From Streptomyces sp. TLI_105 (GTDB lineage: Bacteria > Actinomycetota > Actinomycetes > Streptomycetales > Streptomycetaceae), in contig NZ_FNSM01000001.1 of the NCBI RefSeq assembly GCF_900105415.1, forward strand, positions 6,759,501-6,823,500: DNA of 64,000 nucleotides, read 5' to 3'. The notes under the pieces are model-generated. The model saw only the letters and a list, made by a program, of their open reading frames with translations, searched no databases and was not told the DNA's origin. Of the stretch, positions 1-11,742 are shown in pieces. The position numbers were made by a program, and so were the translations under genes. Position 1 is the first letter of the stretch. The number at the start of each line of letters is the position of its first letter.

Positions 1-155
1 CGCTGGTCGATCCGGCTTACCGTGGTGTCGTGGACCCCGCGGACTTCGCCTCCCGCAGCCGCAACACCCCCTACGAGGGCCGTGAGCTGCCGGGACGCGT
101 CACCCACACCTTCCTGCGGGGCCGGGCAACGGTCGTGGACGGGAAGCTGGCGTGA
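1..155 (+). CDS. pyrC: Dihydroorotase, C-terminal end (partial)
   Basis: Only the last 50 codons are present; the gene enters from the left edge. The visible peptide includes SRSRNTPYEG, RVTHTFLRGR and a final VVDGKLA, which is the usual C-terminal strand region of bacterial class I dihydroorotase, where the amidohydrolase metal-dependent barrel is closed by a small beta domain. The enzyme cyclises carbamoyl-aspartate to dihydroorotate. The TGA stop overlaps the GTG start of the next gene, and carA, carB, pyrD and pyrF follow, so it belongs to a pyrimidine operon. The catalytic residues lie outside the window. Identification rests on the tail sequence plus context. Confidence 0.85.
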   Translation, partial: LVDPAYRGVVDPADFASRSRNTPYEGRELPGRVTHTFLRGRATVVDGKLA

Positions 156-787
156 CACCACTCATCGCAATCGCCGCAGAGGCTGCCGAGCAGAAGTCGG
201 CGGAGGTGACCGACTGGGCCGGGCGGCTCGGCTGGGTCGCCGGACTGCTCCTCTTCGTCACCTTCGTGTACTGGCTCATGCGCCAGGGATGGAAGTGGCG
301 CGGCAGCCTCCAGTCCGACCTCCCCGCACTCCCCGCCCGCCCGTCTCCCACCACCACCCTCAACGGAGGCGGCAAGCCGCCGCAGCCCGGAATGCCGGAG
401 CCGGCCGGTGAGGCGACACTGACTCTCAGCGGGCGCTACCACGGGTCCACGACCGCCGGGCAGTGGCTCGACCGGATCGTCGCCCACGGCCTCGGCACCC
501 GCAGCCGCGTCGAGCTCACGCTCACCGACGCCGGGATCGAGGTCGTACGCCCCGGGGCGAACGACTTCTTCGTACCGGCCACCGCCCTGCGCGGCGCCCG
601 CCTCGACAAGGGCATCGCCGGCAAGGTCCTCGCCGAGGGCGGGCTCCTGATCGTCACCTGGGAGCACGGCGGCAAGCTGCTCGACTCCGGCTTCCGCTCC
701 GACCGGGCGGCCGAGCACACCGCCTGGGTCGAGGCCCTCAACTCCATGAACGCCGTATCCACCACGACGGAAGGCATCGCACGATGA
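152..787 (+). CDS. PH-like domain membrane protein of the pyr operon
   Basis: A 211-residue protein starting at a GTG that overlaps the pyrC stop. Residues of about 28-47 form one hydrophobic segment ([13 protein letters not shown]) followed by basic residues, so the bulk is probably cytoplasmic. A Pro/Ser/Thr-rich linker follows, and the C-terminal half (about 88-200) reads like a small beta-rich PH-like domain, with segments such as GRYHGST and [14 protein letters not shown]. No catalytic motif is visible. It sits between pyrC and carA and its TGA overlaps the carA ATG, so it is translationally locked into the pyrimidine operon. The role is unknown; tethering or regulation of the CarAB/PyrC enzymes is only a guess. 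Confidence 0.8.
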   Translation: MTPLIAIAAEAAEQKSAEVTDWAGRLGWVAGLLLFVTFVYWLMRQGWKWRGSLQSDLPALPARPSPTTTLNGGGKPPQPGMPEPAGEATLTLSGRYHGSTTAGQWLDRIVAHGLGTRSRVELTLTDAGIEVVRPGANDFFVPATALRGARLDKGIAGKVLAEGGLLIVTWEHGGKLLDSGFRSDRAAEHTAWVEALNSMNAVSTTTEGIAR

Positions 788-1945
788 CGACCTCCACCAG
801 GGGAGCCGCCAAGACTCCCGCCGTACTCGTCCTGGAGGACGGCCGCATCTTCCGCGGCCGCGCCTACGGGGCCGTGGGGGAGACCTTCGGCGAGGCCGTG
901 TTCTCCACCGGCATGACCGGCTACCAGGAGACCCTCACCGACCCGTCGTACCACCGCCAGGTCGTGGTCATGACCGCCCCCCACGTCGGCAACACCGGCG
1001 TCAACGACGAGGACCCCGAGTCCGGCCGCATCTGGGTCTCCGGCTACGTCGTCCGCGACCCCGCCCGCGTCTCGTCCAACTGGCGCTCCCGGCGCTCGCT
1101 GGACGAGGAGCTGCGCAACCAGGGCGTCGTCGGCATCCAGGGCATCGACACCCGCGCCCTCACCCGCCACCTGCGCGAGAGCGGCGCCATGCGCGTCGGC
1201 ATCTTCTCCGGCAGCGCGCTCCCCGACGAGGGCACCATGCTCGCCGAGGTCCGCCAGCAGCCCGAGATGAAGGGCGCGAACCTCTCCGCCGAGGTCGCCA
1301 CCCAGGAGACGTACGTCGTCCCCGCGATCGGCCCCGACGGCGAAGCCGTCCCGATCGGCGCCGCGAAGTTCACCGTCGCCGCCGTCGACCTCGGCATCAA
1401 GGGCATGACCCCGCACCGGATGGCCGAGCGCGGCATCGAGGTCCACGTCCTGCCCGCCACCGCCACCGCCGAGGACATCTACGCGGTCCAGCCCGACGGC
1501 GTGTTCTTCTCCAACGGCCCCGGCGACCCGGCCACCGCCGACGGACCCGTCTCCGTCATGCAGGCCGTCCTGGAGCGCAAGACGCCCCTGTTCGGCATCT
1601 GCTTCGGCAACCAGATCCTCGGCCGCGCCCTCGGCTTCGGCACCTACAAGCTGAAGTACGGCCACCGCGGCATCAACCAGCCGGTCCAGGACCGCACCAC
1701 CGGCAAGGTCGAGGTCACCGCGCACAACCACGGCTTCGCCGTCGACGCGCCCCTCGACAAGGTCTCCGAGACCCCCTTCGGGCGGGTCGAGGTCTCCCAC
1801 GTCTGCCTGAACGACAACGTCGTGGAAGGCCTCCAGCTGCTCGACCAGCCGGCCTTCTCCGTCCAGTACCACCCCGAGGCGGCCGCGGGCCCGCACGACG
1901 CCGCGTACCTCTTCGACCGCTTCGTATCCCTGATGGAGGCCGAGC

Positions 1946-1953
<8 letters not shown>
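784..1953 (+). CDS. carA: Carbamoyl-phosphate synthase small (glutaminase) subunit
   Basis: 389 residues, normal for CarA. It hydrolyses glutamine and feeds ammonia to CarB for carbamoyl phosphate, the shared precursor of pyrimidines and arginine. The N-terminal CPSase_sm domain begins [15 protein letters not shown]. The class I amidotransferase domain carries the nucleophile Cys273 in FGICFGNQ and the catalytic His363 and Glu365 in YHPEA. The ATG start at 784 overlaps the previous stop (ATGA), which decides the start over an in-frame upstream extension. The last codons overlap the carB GTG by 8 bases, consistent with coupled, equimolar synthesis of the two subunits. Confidence 0.97.
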
Positions 1954-5254
<3,301 letters not shown>

Positions 5255-5268
5255 CAAGCCCGTACGAG

Positions 5269-5303
5269 GAGGGGGACACCGGCAGGACCGCGGTGTCCCC
5301 CTC
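5269..5303 (+). terminator. Hairpin between carB and pyrD
   Basis: A perfect 13-bp inverted repeat, arms 5269-5281 and 5291-5303, with a 9-base loop; the arm reads GAGGGGGACACCG. No T-run follows. It lies 15 bases after the carB stop and ends 22 bases before the pyrD ATG, so it may attenuate or process the operon message rather than end it. Confidence 0.55.
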
Positions 5304-5325
5304 GTCATGACCTGGAGCCACCAGC

Positions 5326-6431
<1,106 letters not shown>

Positions 6432-6435
<4 letters not shown>

Positions 6436-7268
6436 CTCTCTCCTTCGGCACCCGCCTGCGCTCCGCCATGGACGAGCGCGGCCCCCTCTGCGTCGGCATC
6501 GACCCGCACGCCGCCCTGCTGGACTCCTGGGGCCTGACCGACGACATCGCCGGCCTGGAGCGCTTCACCTTCACCGTCGTCGAGGCCCTCGCCGAGACCG
6601 TGGCCGTCTTCAAGCCGCAGTCCGCCTTCTTCGAGCGCTTCGGCTCGCGCGGCATCGCCGTCCTGGAGCGCGCCACCGCCGATCTGCGCGCGGCCGGCGG
6701 CCTGGTCGTCATGGACGCCAAGCGCGGCGACATCGGCTCCACCATGGCCGCGTACGCGGAGACCTTCCTGCGCAAGGACTCCCCGCTCTTCTCCGACGCG
6801 CTGACGGTCTCCCCGTACCTCGGCTACGGCGCCCTGAAGCCCGCCGTCGACCTGGCCCGGGAGTCCGGCGCCGGCCTCTTCGTGCTGGCCCTCACCTCCA
6901 ACCCGGAGGGCGCCGAGGTCCAGCGGGCGGTCCGTGAGGACGGCCGCACCATCGGCGCGACCATGCTCGCCCACCTCGCCGAGGAGAACGCGGGGGAGAC
7001 CCCGATGGGCTCCTTCGGCGCGGTCGTCGGCGCCACCCTCGGCGACCTGTCCTCCTTCGACCTGGACATCAACGGGCCGCTCCTCGCCCCCGGCATCGGC
7101 GCCCAGGGCGCGACCCCCGCCGACCTCCCGGCCGTCTTCGGCGCGGCGGTCGGCAACGTCGTCCCGAACGTCAGCCGCGGGGTCCTGCGCCACGGCCCGG
7201 ACGTGGCCGCCCTGCGGGACTCGGCGCACCGCTACGCGGACGAGATCCGCGCGGCCGTCGCCGGCTGA
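6432..7268 (+). CDS. pyrF: Orotidine 5'-phosphate decarboxylase (type 2)
   Basis: 278 residues, the longer actinobacterial/mycobacterial subfamily. It decarboxylates OMP to UMP, the last step of de novo UMP synthesis. The catalytic Asp-Lys-x-x-Asp signature is in VVMDAKRGDIGST (Lys97, Asp95 and Asp100). FKPQSAFFERFG and a phosphate-binding segment near VVPNVSRGVL are also as expected. The ATG overlaps the pyrD stop. It is the last gene of the pyrimidine block; a strong hairpin follows 100 bases downstream. Confidence 0.96.
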
Positions 7269-7370
7269 CGCGTCTCCCGGACAATCCGCAGGTCGGAGCG
7301 GACGGGGCGCCCGACGGTGAGCCGTCTCACTCCTTGACGAAAACTTGGCTCAAAACCGGGTCAATATGCC

Positions 7371-7410
7371 GGAAAAGTCCTGGTCGGTCGATGCTGACCA
7401 GGACTTTTCC
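7371..7410 (+). terminator. Terminator after pyrF
   Basis: Perfect 15-bp inverted repeat: arms 7371-7385 (GGAAAAGTCCTGGTC) and 7396-7410, with a 10-base loop. It lies 102 bases after pyrF and before the likely sIHF promoter, so it should end the pyrimidine transcript. The arm itself ends in TTTTCC, so only a weak U-tract is available. Confidence 0.75.
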
Positions 7411-7420
7411 GCTGTTCTCG

Positions 7421-7449
7421 CTGACTGGAGCGGTCTCGGCCGCTAGTCT
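7421..7449 (+). promoter_or_regulatory. Possible promoter for the sIHF gene
   Basis: CTGACT (7421-7426), a 17-bp spacer and TAGTCT (7444-7449) resemble a vegetative -35/-10 pair lying just downstream of the pyrF terminator and 117 bases before the sIHF GTG. An imperfect dyad, CAACGA near 7469 and TCGTTG near 7487, lies in the leader. This is assigned by eye only. Confidence 0.35.
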
Positions 7450-7565
7450 CCGGGGCAGAGCAGGCGTTCAACGACCACTCCGTTGATCGTTGCTCCACTG
7501 GTGTGGGGCGTCCAGGTTCCTCACCGGTCCGTATCCGACAGATCGACATCCGAGGTGACGTAGGC

Positions 7566-7889
7566 GTGGCTCTTCCGCCCCTTACCCCTGAACAGCGCGC
7601 AGCCGCGCTCGAAAAGGCCGCCGCGGCTCGCCGGGAGCGGGCCGAGGTCAAGAATCGACTCAAGCACTCCGGCGCCTCCCTCCAGGAGGTCATCAAGAGC
7701 GGCCAGGAGAACGACGTCATCGGCAAGATGAAGGTCTCCGCGCTGCTCGAGTCGCTGCCCGGCGTCGGCAAGGTCCGCGCCAAGCAGATCATGGAGCGCC
7801 TCGGCATCTCCGAGAGCCGTCGCGTCCGTGGTCTCGGCTCCAACCAGATCGCCTCCCTGGAGCGCGAGTTCGGCAGCACCGGCGCCTGA
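7566..7889 (+). CDS. Actinobacterial integration host factor sIHF
   Basis: 107 residues if translation starts at the GTG at 7566, which gives the family's usual N-terminus (M)ALPPLTPEQRAAALEKA; an in-frame upstream extension to 7503 is unlikely. The N-terminal helix is rich in Ala, Glu and Arg. The C-terminal helix-two turns-helix segment LLESLPGVGKVRAKQIMERLGI and ESRRVRGLGSNQ match the nucleoid protein sIHF/mIHF, which binds DNA non-specifically, influences supercoiling, and affects sporulation and antibiotic production in Streptomyces. It is unrelated to enterobacterial IHF. gmk and rpoZ follow, the conserved actinobacterial order. Confidence 0.95.
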   Translation: MALPPLTPEQRAAALEKAAAARRERAEVKNRLKHSGASLQEVIKSGQENDVIGKMKVSALLESLPGVGKVRAKQIMERLGISESRRVRGLGSNQIASLEREFGSTGA

Positions 7890-7962
7890 TCCGGCGGCCG
7901 GCCCGGCCTCCGATCCGGGACATGCGTCCCGGGCATGCCGGTGAAGCTGGAATAATCGCTGC

Positions 7963-8526
7963 ATGGCAGCAGAGGTACGTCCGCGGCTGACCGTGCTCTC
8001 CGGCCCCTCAGGGGTCGGCAAGAGCACGGTCGTCGCTCATATGCGCAAGGTCCACCCCGAGGTCTGGCTCTCGGTGTCGGCGACGACTCGGAAGCCCCGC
8101 CCCGGCGAGAAGCACGGCGTCCACTACTTCTTCGTCGCGGACGACGAGTTCGACAAGCTGATCGCCAACGGTGAGCTCCTCGAGTGGGCCGAGTTCGCGG
8201 GCAACCGCTACGGCACCCCCCGCGGCGCCGTCCTCGAGCGTCTTGACGCCGGCGAGCCCGTGCTCCTGGAGATCGACCTCCAGGGCGCTCGCCAGGTGAA
8301 GGACTCCATGCCGGAGTCCCAGCTGGTCTTCCTGGCCCCGCCGAGCTGGGAGGAGCTGGTCCGCCGGCTCACCGGCCGCGGCACCGAGTCGGCCGAGGTC
8401 ATCGAGCGCCGACTGGAGGCCGCGAAGGTCGAGCTGGCCGCCGAGTCGGAGTTCGACACCACCCTCGTCAACACCTCCGTCGAGGACGTCGCGCGCGAGC
8501 TGCTAACGTTGATGCACGTTGTCTGA
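7963..8526 (+). CDS. gmk: Guanylate kinase
   Basis: 187 residues. It phosphorylates GMP to GDP. The P-loop GPSGVGKST is at residues 14-22, followed by the GMP-binding [21 protein letters not shown] and the lid/nucleotide segment [26 protein letters not shown]. No clear Shine-Dalgarno precedes the ATG; an AATAAT stretch lies 7-12 bases upstream, so a short or absent leader is possible. It lies between sIHF and rpoZ, a common pairing because gmk and rpoZ are often co-transcribed and both relate to (p)ppGpp and GTP homeostasis. Confidence 0.96.
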   Translation: MAAEVRPRLTVLSGPSGVGKSTVVAHMRKVHPEVWLSVSATTRKPRPGEKHGVHYFFVADDEFDKLIANGELLEWAEFAGNRYGTPRGAVLERLDAGEPVLLEIDLQGARQVKDSMPESQLVFLAPPSWEELVRRLTGRGTESAEVIERRLEAAKVELAAESEFDTTLVNTSVEDVARELLTLMHVV

Positions 8527-8554
8527 TCTTTTTTCCATCTTCGGAAGGTAGAGC

Positions 8555-8827
8555 GTGTCCTCTTCCATCACCGCGCCCGAGGGCATCATCAACCCGCCGA
8601 TCGACGAGCTGCTCGAGGCCACGGACTCGAAGTACAGCCTCGTGATCTACGCGGCCAAGCGCGCGCGTCAGATCAACGCGTACTACTCCCAGCTCGGCGA
8701 GGGCCTGCTGGAGTACGTGGGTCCGCTCGTCGACACCCACGTCCACGAGAAGCCGCTCTCGATCGCCCTGCGCGAGATCAACGCGGGTCTGCTGACGTCC
8801 GAGGCCATCGAGGGCCCCGCGCAGTAA
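8555..8827 (+). CDS. rpoZ: RNA polymerase omega subunit
   Basis: 90 residues from a GTG start preceded by GGAAGG. Omega helps fold and retain the beta' subunit in RNA polymerase. The conserved core is visible: [28 protein letters not shown] (residues of about 13-40), followed by the actinobacterial [22 protein letters not shown]. It starts 28 bases after gmk, so the two are probably one unit. A strong terminator hairpin follows immediately. Size and sequence are typical of Streptomyces. Confidence 0.97.
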   Translation: MSSSITAPEGIINPPIDELLEATDSKYSLVIYAAKRARQINAYYSQLGEGLLEYVGPLVDTHVHEKPLSIALREINAGLLTSEAIEGPAQ

Positions 8828-8853
8828 GCACACAGCGCTTGTAACGCTTGTCA

Positions 8854-8888
8854 CCACAGGCCCGGCGGAACATCCGCCGGGCCTGTGG
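8854..8888 (+). terminator. Terminator after rpoZ
   Basis: Perfect 15-bp stem: arms 8854-8868 (CCACAGGCCCGGCGG) and 8874-8888, loop AACAT. It lies 26 bases after rpoZ and 41 before the coaBC start, and separates the two units. Confidence 0.85.
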
Positions 8889-8929
8889 TGTCTCATGGAG
8901 TCGTACGCATCCGAGTGCGGGGAGCAACA

Positions 8930-10150
8930 GTGAGCGTGGTGGCCAAGCCGAAGGTCGTCCTGGGCGTGAGCGGCGGCATCGCCGCCTACAAGGCGTGCGA
9001 GCTGCTGCGCCGGCTGACCGAGTCGGGCCACGACGTGCGCGTCGTGCCCACCGACTCCGCCCTCCACTTCGTCGGCGCCGCCACCTGGTCCGCGCTCTCC
9101 GGCAACCCGGTCTCCACCGAGGTGTGGGAGTCCGTCCACGAGGTCCCGCACGTGCGGATCGGCCAGGCCGCCGACCTCGTCGTCGTCGCCCCCGCCACCG
9201 CCGACATGCTCGCCAAGGCCGCCCACGGGCTCGCGGACGACCTGCTCACCAACACGCTGCTCACCGCGCGCTGTCCGGTCGTCTTCGCCCCCGCCATGCA
9301 CACCGAGATGTGGGAGCACCCGGCGACCCAGGAGAACGTGGCCACCCTGCGCCGCCGCGGCGCCGTCGTCATCGAGCCGGCCGTCGGCCGCCTCACCGGC
9401 GTCGACACCGGCAAGGGCCGGCTCCCCGAGCCGGGGGAGATCTTCGAGGTCTGCCGACGGATCCTCGCCCGCGGAGTGACCACCCCCGACCTCGCCGGAC
9501 GTCACGTCGTGGTCAGCGCGGGCGGCACCCGCGAGCCCCTCGACCCCGTCCGCTACCTCGGCAACCGCTCCTCGGGGAAGCAGGGCTACGCCCTCGCGAA
9601 GGCCGCCGCCGCCCGCGGCGCCCGGGTCACCCTCGTCGAGGCGAACACCGGCATCGCCGACCCCGCCGGAGTCGACGTGGTCCACGTCGGCACCGCCGTC
9701 CAGCTCCGCGAGGCCGTCCTCAAGGCGGCCGCCGACGCCGACGCGGTCGTGATGGCCGCCGCCGTCGCCGACTTCCGCCCGGCCGTCTACGCGCCGGGGA
9801 AGATCAAGAAGACGGACGACGGGGGCGCGCCCACGATCGAACTCGTCCGCAACCCCGACATCCTCGCCGAGCTGTCCGCCGACCGCGCCCTGCCCGGCCA
9901 GGTGGTCGTCGGTTTCGCCGCCGAGACCGACGACGTCCTCGCCAACGGGCGCGCCAAGCTCGCCCGGAAGGGCTGCGACCTCCTCGTCGTCAACGAGGTC
10001 GGGGAGCGGAAGACCTTCGGCTCCGAGGAGAACGAGGCCGTCGTCCTCGCGTCGGACGGCGCCGAGACCCCCGTACCGTACGGGCCGAAGGAAGCGCTCG
10101 CCGAGACGGTCTGGGACCTGGTCCTGCCGCGGCTGCGCCCCGCGACCTGA
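8930..10150 (+). CDS. coaBC: Bifunctional phosphopantothenoylcysteine decarboxylase / phosphopantothenate-cysteine ligase
   Basis: 406 residues from the GTG at 8930, which has GGGGAGCA just upstream; an in-frame extension to 8885 would run into the terminator arm. It makes 4'-phosphopantetheine for CoA. The CoaC flavodoxin-like half (about 1-185) starts VVLGVSGGIAAYKACELLRR and contains the FMN/active-site region VPHVRIGQAADLVVVAPATA and the substrate clamp APAMHTEMWEHPA. The CoaB half, from about residue 190, has VVSAGGTREPLDPVRYLGNR and the nucleotide/ligase region MAAAVADFRP followed by KIKK. Both activities look intact. Confidence 0.96.
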   Translation: MSVVAKPKVVLGVSGGIAAYKACELLRRLTESGHDVRVVPTDSALHFVGAATWSALSGNPVSTEVWESVHEVPHVRIGQAADLVVVAPATADMLAKAAHGLADDLLTNTLLTARCPVVFAPAMHTEMWEHPATQENVATLRRRGAVVIEPAVGRLTGVDTGKGRLPEPGEIFEVCRRILARGVTTPDLAGRHVVVSAGGTREPLDPVRYLGNRSSGKQGYALAKAAAARGARVTLVEANTGIADPAGVDVVHVGTAVQLREAVLKAAADADAVVMAAAVADFRPAVYAPGKIKKTDDGGAPTIELVRNPDILAELSADRALPGQVVVGFAAETDDVLANGRAKLARKGCDLLVVNEVGERKTFGSEENEAVVLASDGAETPVPYGPKEALAETVWDLVLPRLRPAT

Positions 10151-10439
10151 CGCATCCTCGCCGCCTCCCCGGCGCCGCGCCACGCCGCTGAGGGGGGGCG
10201 CGAACCGGCCCCCGAGGAGGCGCGAAACACCGCCTGACGAGTGATTTGCGCCCCACCCGGGTGGGCAGGTCTGCCTTGCCGGAGGCCGGTTCCGCCCGTC
10301 CACCGGCATTCGCCAGGCGAGACACCTGGTCCATTGCACGACCACGACCGATAGACTGTTCGTGGAACGTCGCGGGGCGCAGCCCCCTGCCGGTCCGCGT
10401 CACGAGTAGCCAGCAGCCGCTGCAACCCCAGGGAGCGTT
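10151..10439. other. coaBC-metK intergenic region
   Basis: 289 bases without a gene. It contains a perfect 14-bp palindrome CCCACCCGGGTGGG (10252-10265) and a TAGACT hexamer (10352-10357) that could be the metK -10; no good -35 was found at 16-19 bp. I could not fold any SAM-sensing riboswitch here by eye. Confidence 0.4.
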
Positions 10440-11648
10440 GTGTCCCGTCGTCTGTTCACCTCGGAGTCCGTCACCGAGGGCCACCCCGACAAGATCGCTG
10501 ACCAGATCAGCGACACCATTCTCGACGCGCTGCTGCGCGAGGACCCCACCTCGCGCGTCGCCGTCGAGACGCTGATCACCACCGGCCTGGTGCACGTCGC
10601 CGGTGAGGTGACCACCAAGGCGTGGGCGGACATCCCGACCCTCGTCCGGAACAAGATCCTCGAGATCGGTTACGACTCCTCGAAGAAGGGCTTCGACGGC
10701 GCCTCCTGCGGCGTGTCGGTGTCCATCGGATCCCAGTCCCCGGACATCGCCCAGGGCGTGGACACCGCGTACGAGAAGCGGGTCGAGGGCGACGAGGACG
10801 AGCTCGACAAGCAGGGCGCCGGCGACCAGGGCCTGATGTTCGGCTACGCGTCGGACGAGACCCCCGAGCTGATGCCGCTGCCGATCCACATCGCGCACCG
10901 GCTCTCCCGCCGCCTCACCGAGGTCCGCAAGAACGGGACCATCCCGTACCTGCGTCCCGACGGCAAGACCCAGGTCACCATCGAGTACGACGGCGACAAG
11001 GCCGTCCGCCTCGACACGGTCGTCGTCTCCTCGCAGCACGCCTCGGACATCGACCTCGAGTCGCTGCTCGCGCCCGACATCCGCGAGTTCGTCGTCGAGC
11101 ACGTCTTGGGGCAGCTCGTCGAGGACGGCATCAAGCTCGACACCGAGGGCTACCGCCTGCTCGTGAACCCGACCGGCCGCTTCGAGATCGGCGGCCCGAT
11201 GGGCGACGCCGGCCTCACCGGCCGCAAGATCATCATCGACACCTACGGCGGCATGGCCCGGCACGGTGGCGGCGCCTTCTCCGGCAAGGACCCGTCCAAG
11301 GTCGACCGCTCGGCCGCCTACGCCATGCGCTGGGTCGCCAAGAACGTCGTCGCCGCGGGCCTCGCCTCGCGCTGCGAGGTCCAGGTGGCCTACGCGATCG
11401 GCAAGGCCGAGCCCGTCGGCCTCTTCGTCGAGACCTTCGGCACCCACACCGTCGAGACCGAGAAGATCGAGCACGCCATCGGCGAGGTCTTCGACCTCCG
11501 CCCGGCCGCGATCATCCGCGACCTCGACCTGCTCCGCCCGATCTACTCCCAGACCGCCGCCTACGGCCACTTCGGCCGTGAGCTGCCGGACTTCACCTGG
11601 GAGCGCACGGACCGCGTGGACGCCCTGAAGCAGGCCGCCGGCCTCTAG
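10440..11648 (+). CDS. metK: S-adenosylmethionine synthase
   Basis: 402 residues from a GTG start behind AGGGAGCGTT. It makes SAM from methionine and ATP. The signature motifs are present: the N-terminal [20 protein letters not shown] (ATP and metal binding, with the catalytic His in GHPDK), [12 protein letters not shown], and the glycine-rich P-loop-like [19 protein letters not shown]. Length and order of the three-fold repeated domains are normal. A bidirectional-looking hairpin separates it from priA. In Streptomyces, SAM level is known to affect antibiotic production, but nothing in the sequence shows special control. Confidence 0.98.
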   Translation: MSRRLFTSESVTEGHPDKIADQISDTILDALLREDPTSRVAVETLITTGLVHVAGEVTTKAWADIPTLVRNKILEIGYDSSKKGFDGASCGVSVSIGSQSPDIAQGVDTAYEKRVEGDEDELDKQGAGDQGLMFGYASDETPELMPLPIHIAHRLSRRLTEVRKNGTIPYLRPDGKTQVTIEYDGDKAVRLDTVVVSSQHASDIDLESLLAPDIREFVVEHVLGQLVEDGIKLDTEGYRLLVNPTGRFEIGGPMGDAGLTGRKIIIDTYGGMARHGGGAFSGKDPSKVDRSAAYAMRWVAKNVVAAGLASRCEVQVAYAIGKAEPVGLFVETFGTHTVETEKIEHAIGEVFDLRPAAIIRDLDLLRPIYSQTAAYGHFGRELPDFTWERTDRVDALKQAAGL

Positions 11649-11662
11649 GCCCGGACGTACGC

Positions 11663-11704
11663 GACCGAAGCCCGGTACCCCTCGCGGGGCGCCGGGCTTC
11701 GGTC
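11663..11704 (+). terminator. Terminator after metK
   Basis: Perfect 13-bp stem GACCGAAGCCCGG (11663-11675) with its complement at 11692-11704. The 16-base loop itself contains a CCCC/GGGG pairing. It starts 15 bases after the metK stop. Confidence 0.8.
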
Positions 11705-11742
11705 ATGTCCGGCTGTCGGTGGCGTCTGGTAGGTATGGGGCT

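Noticed and set aside
10151..10439. A SAM riboswitch before metK
   Set aside because: No conserved core or P1 helix of the SAM-I or SAM-IV type could be found by eye; only a short palindrome and a possible -10 are present.
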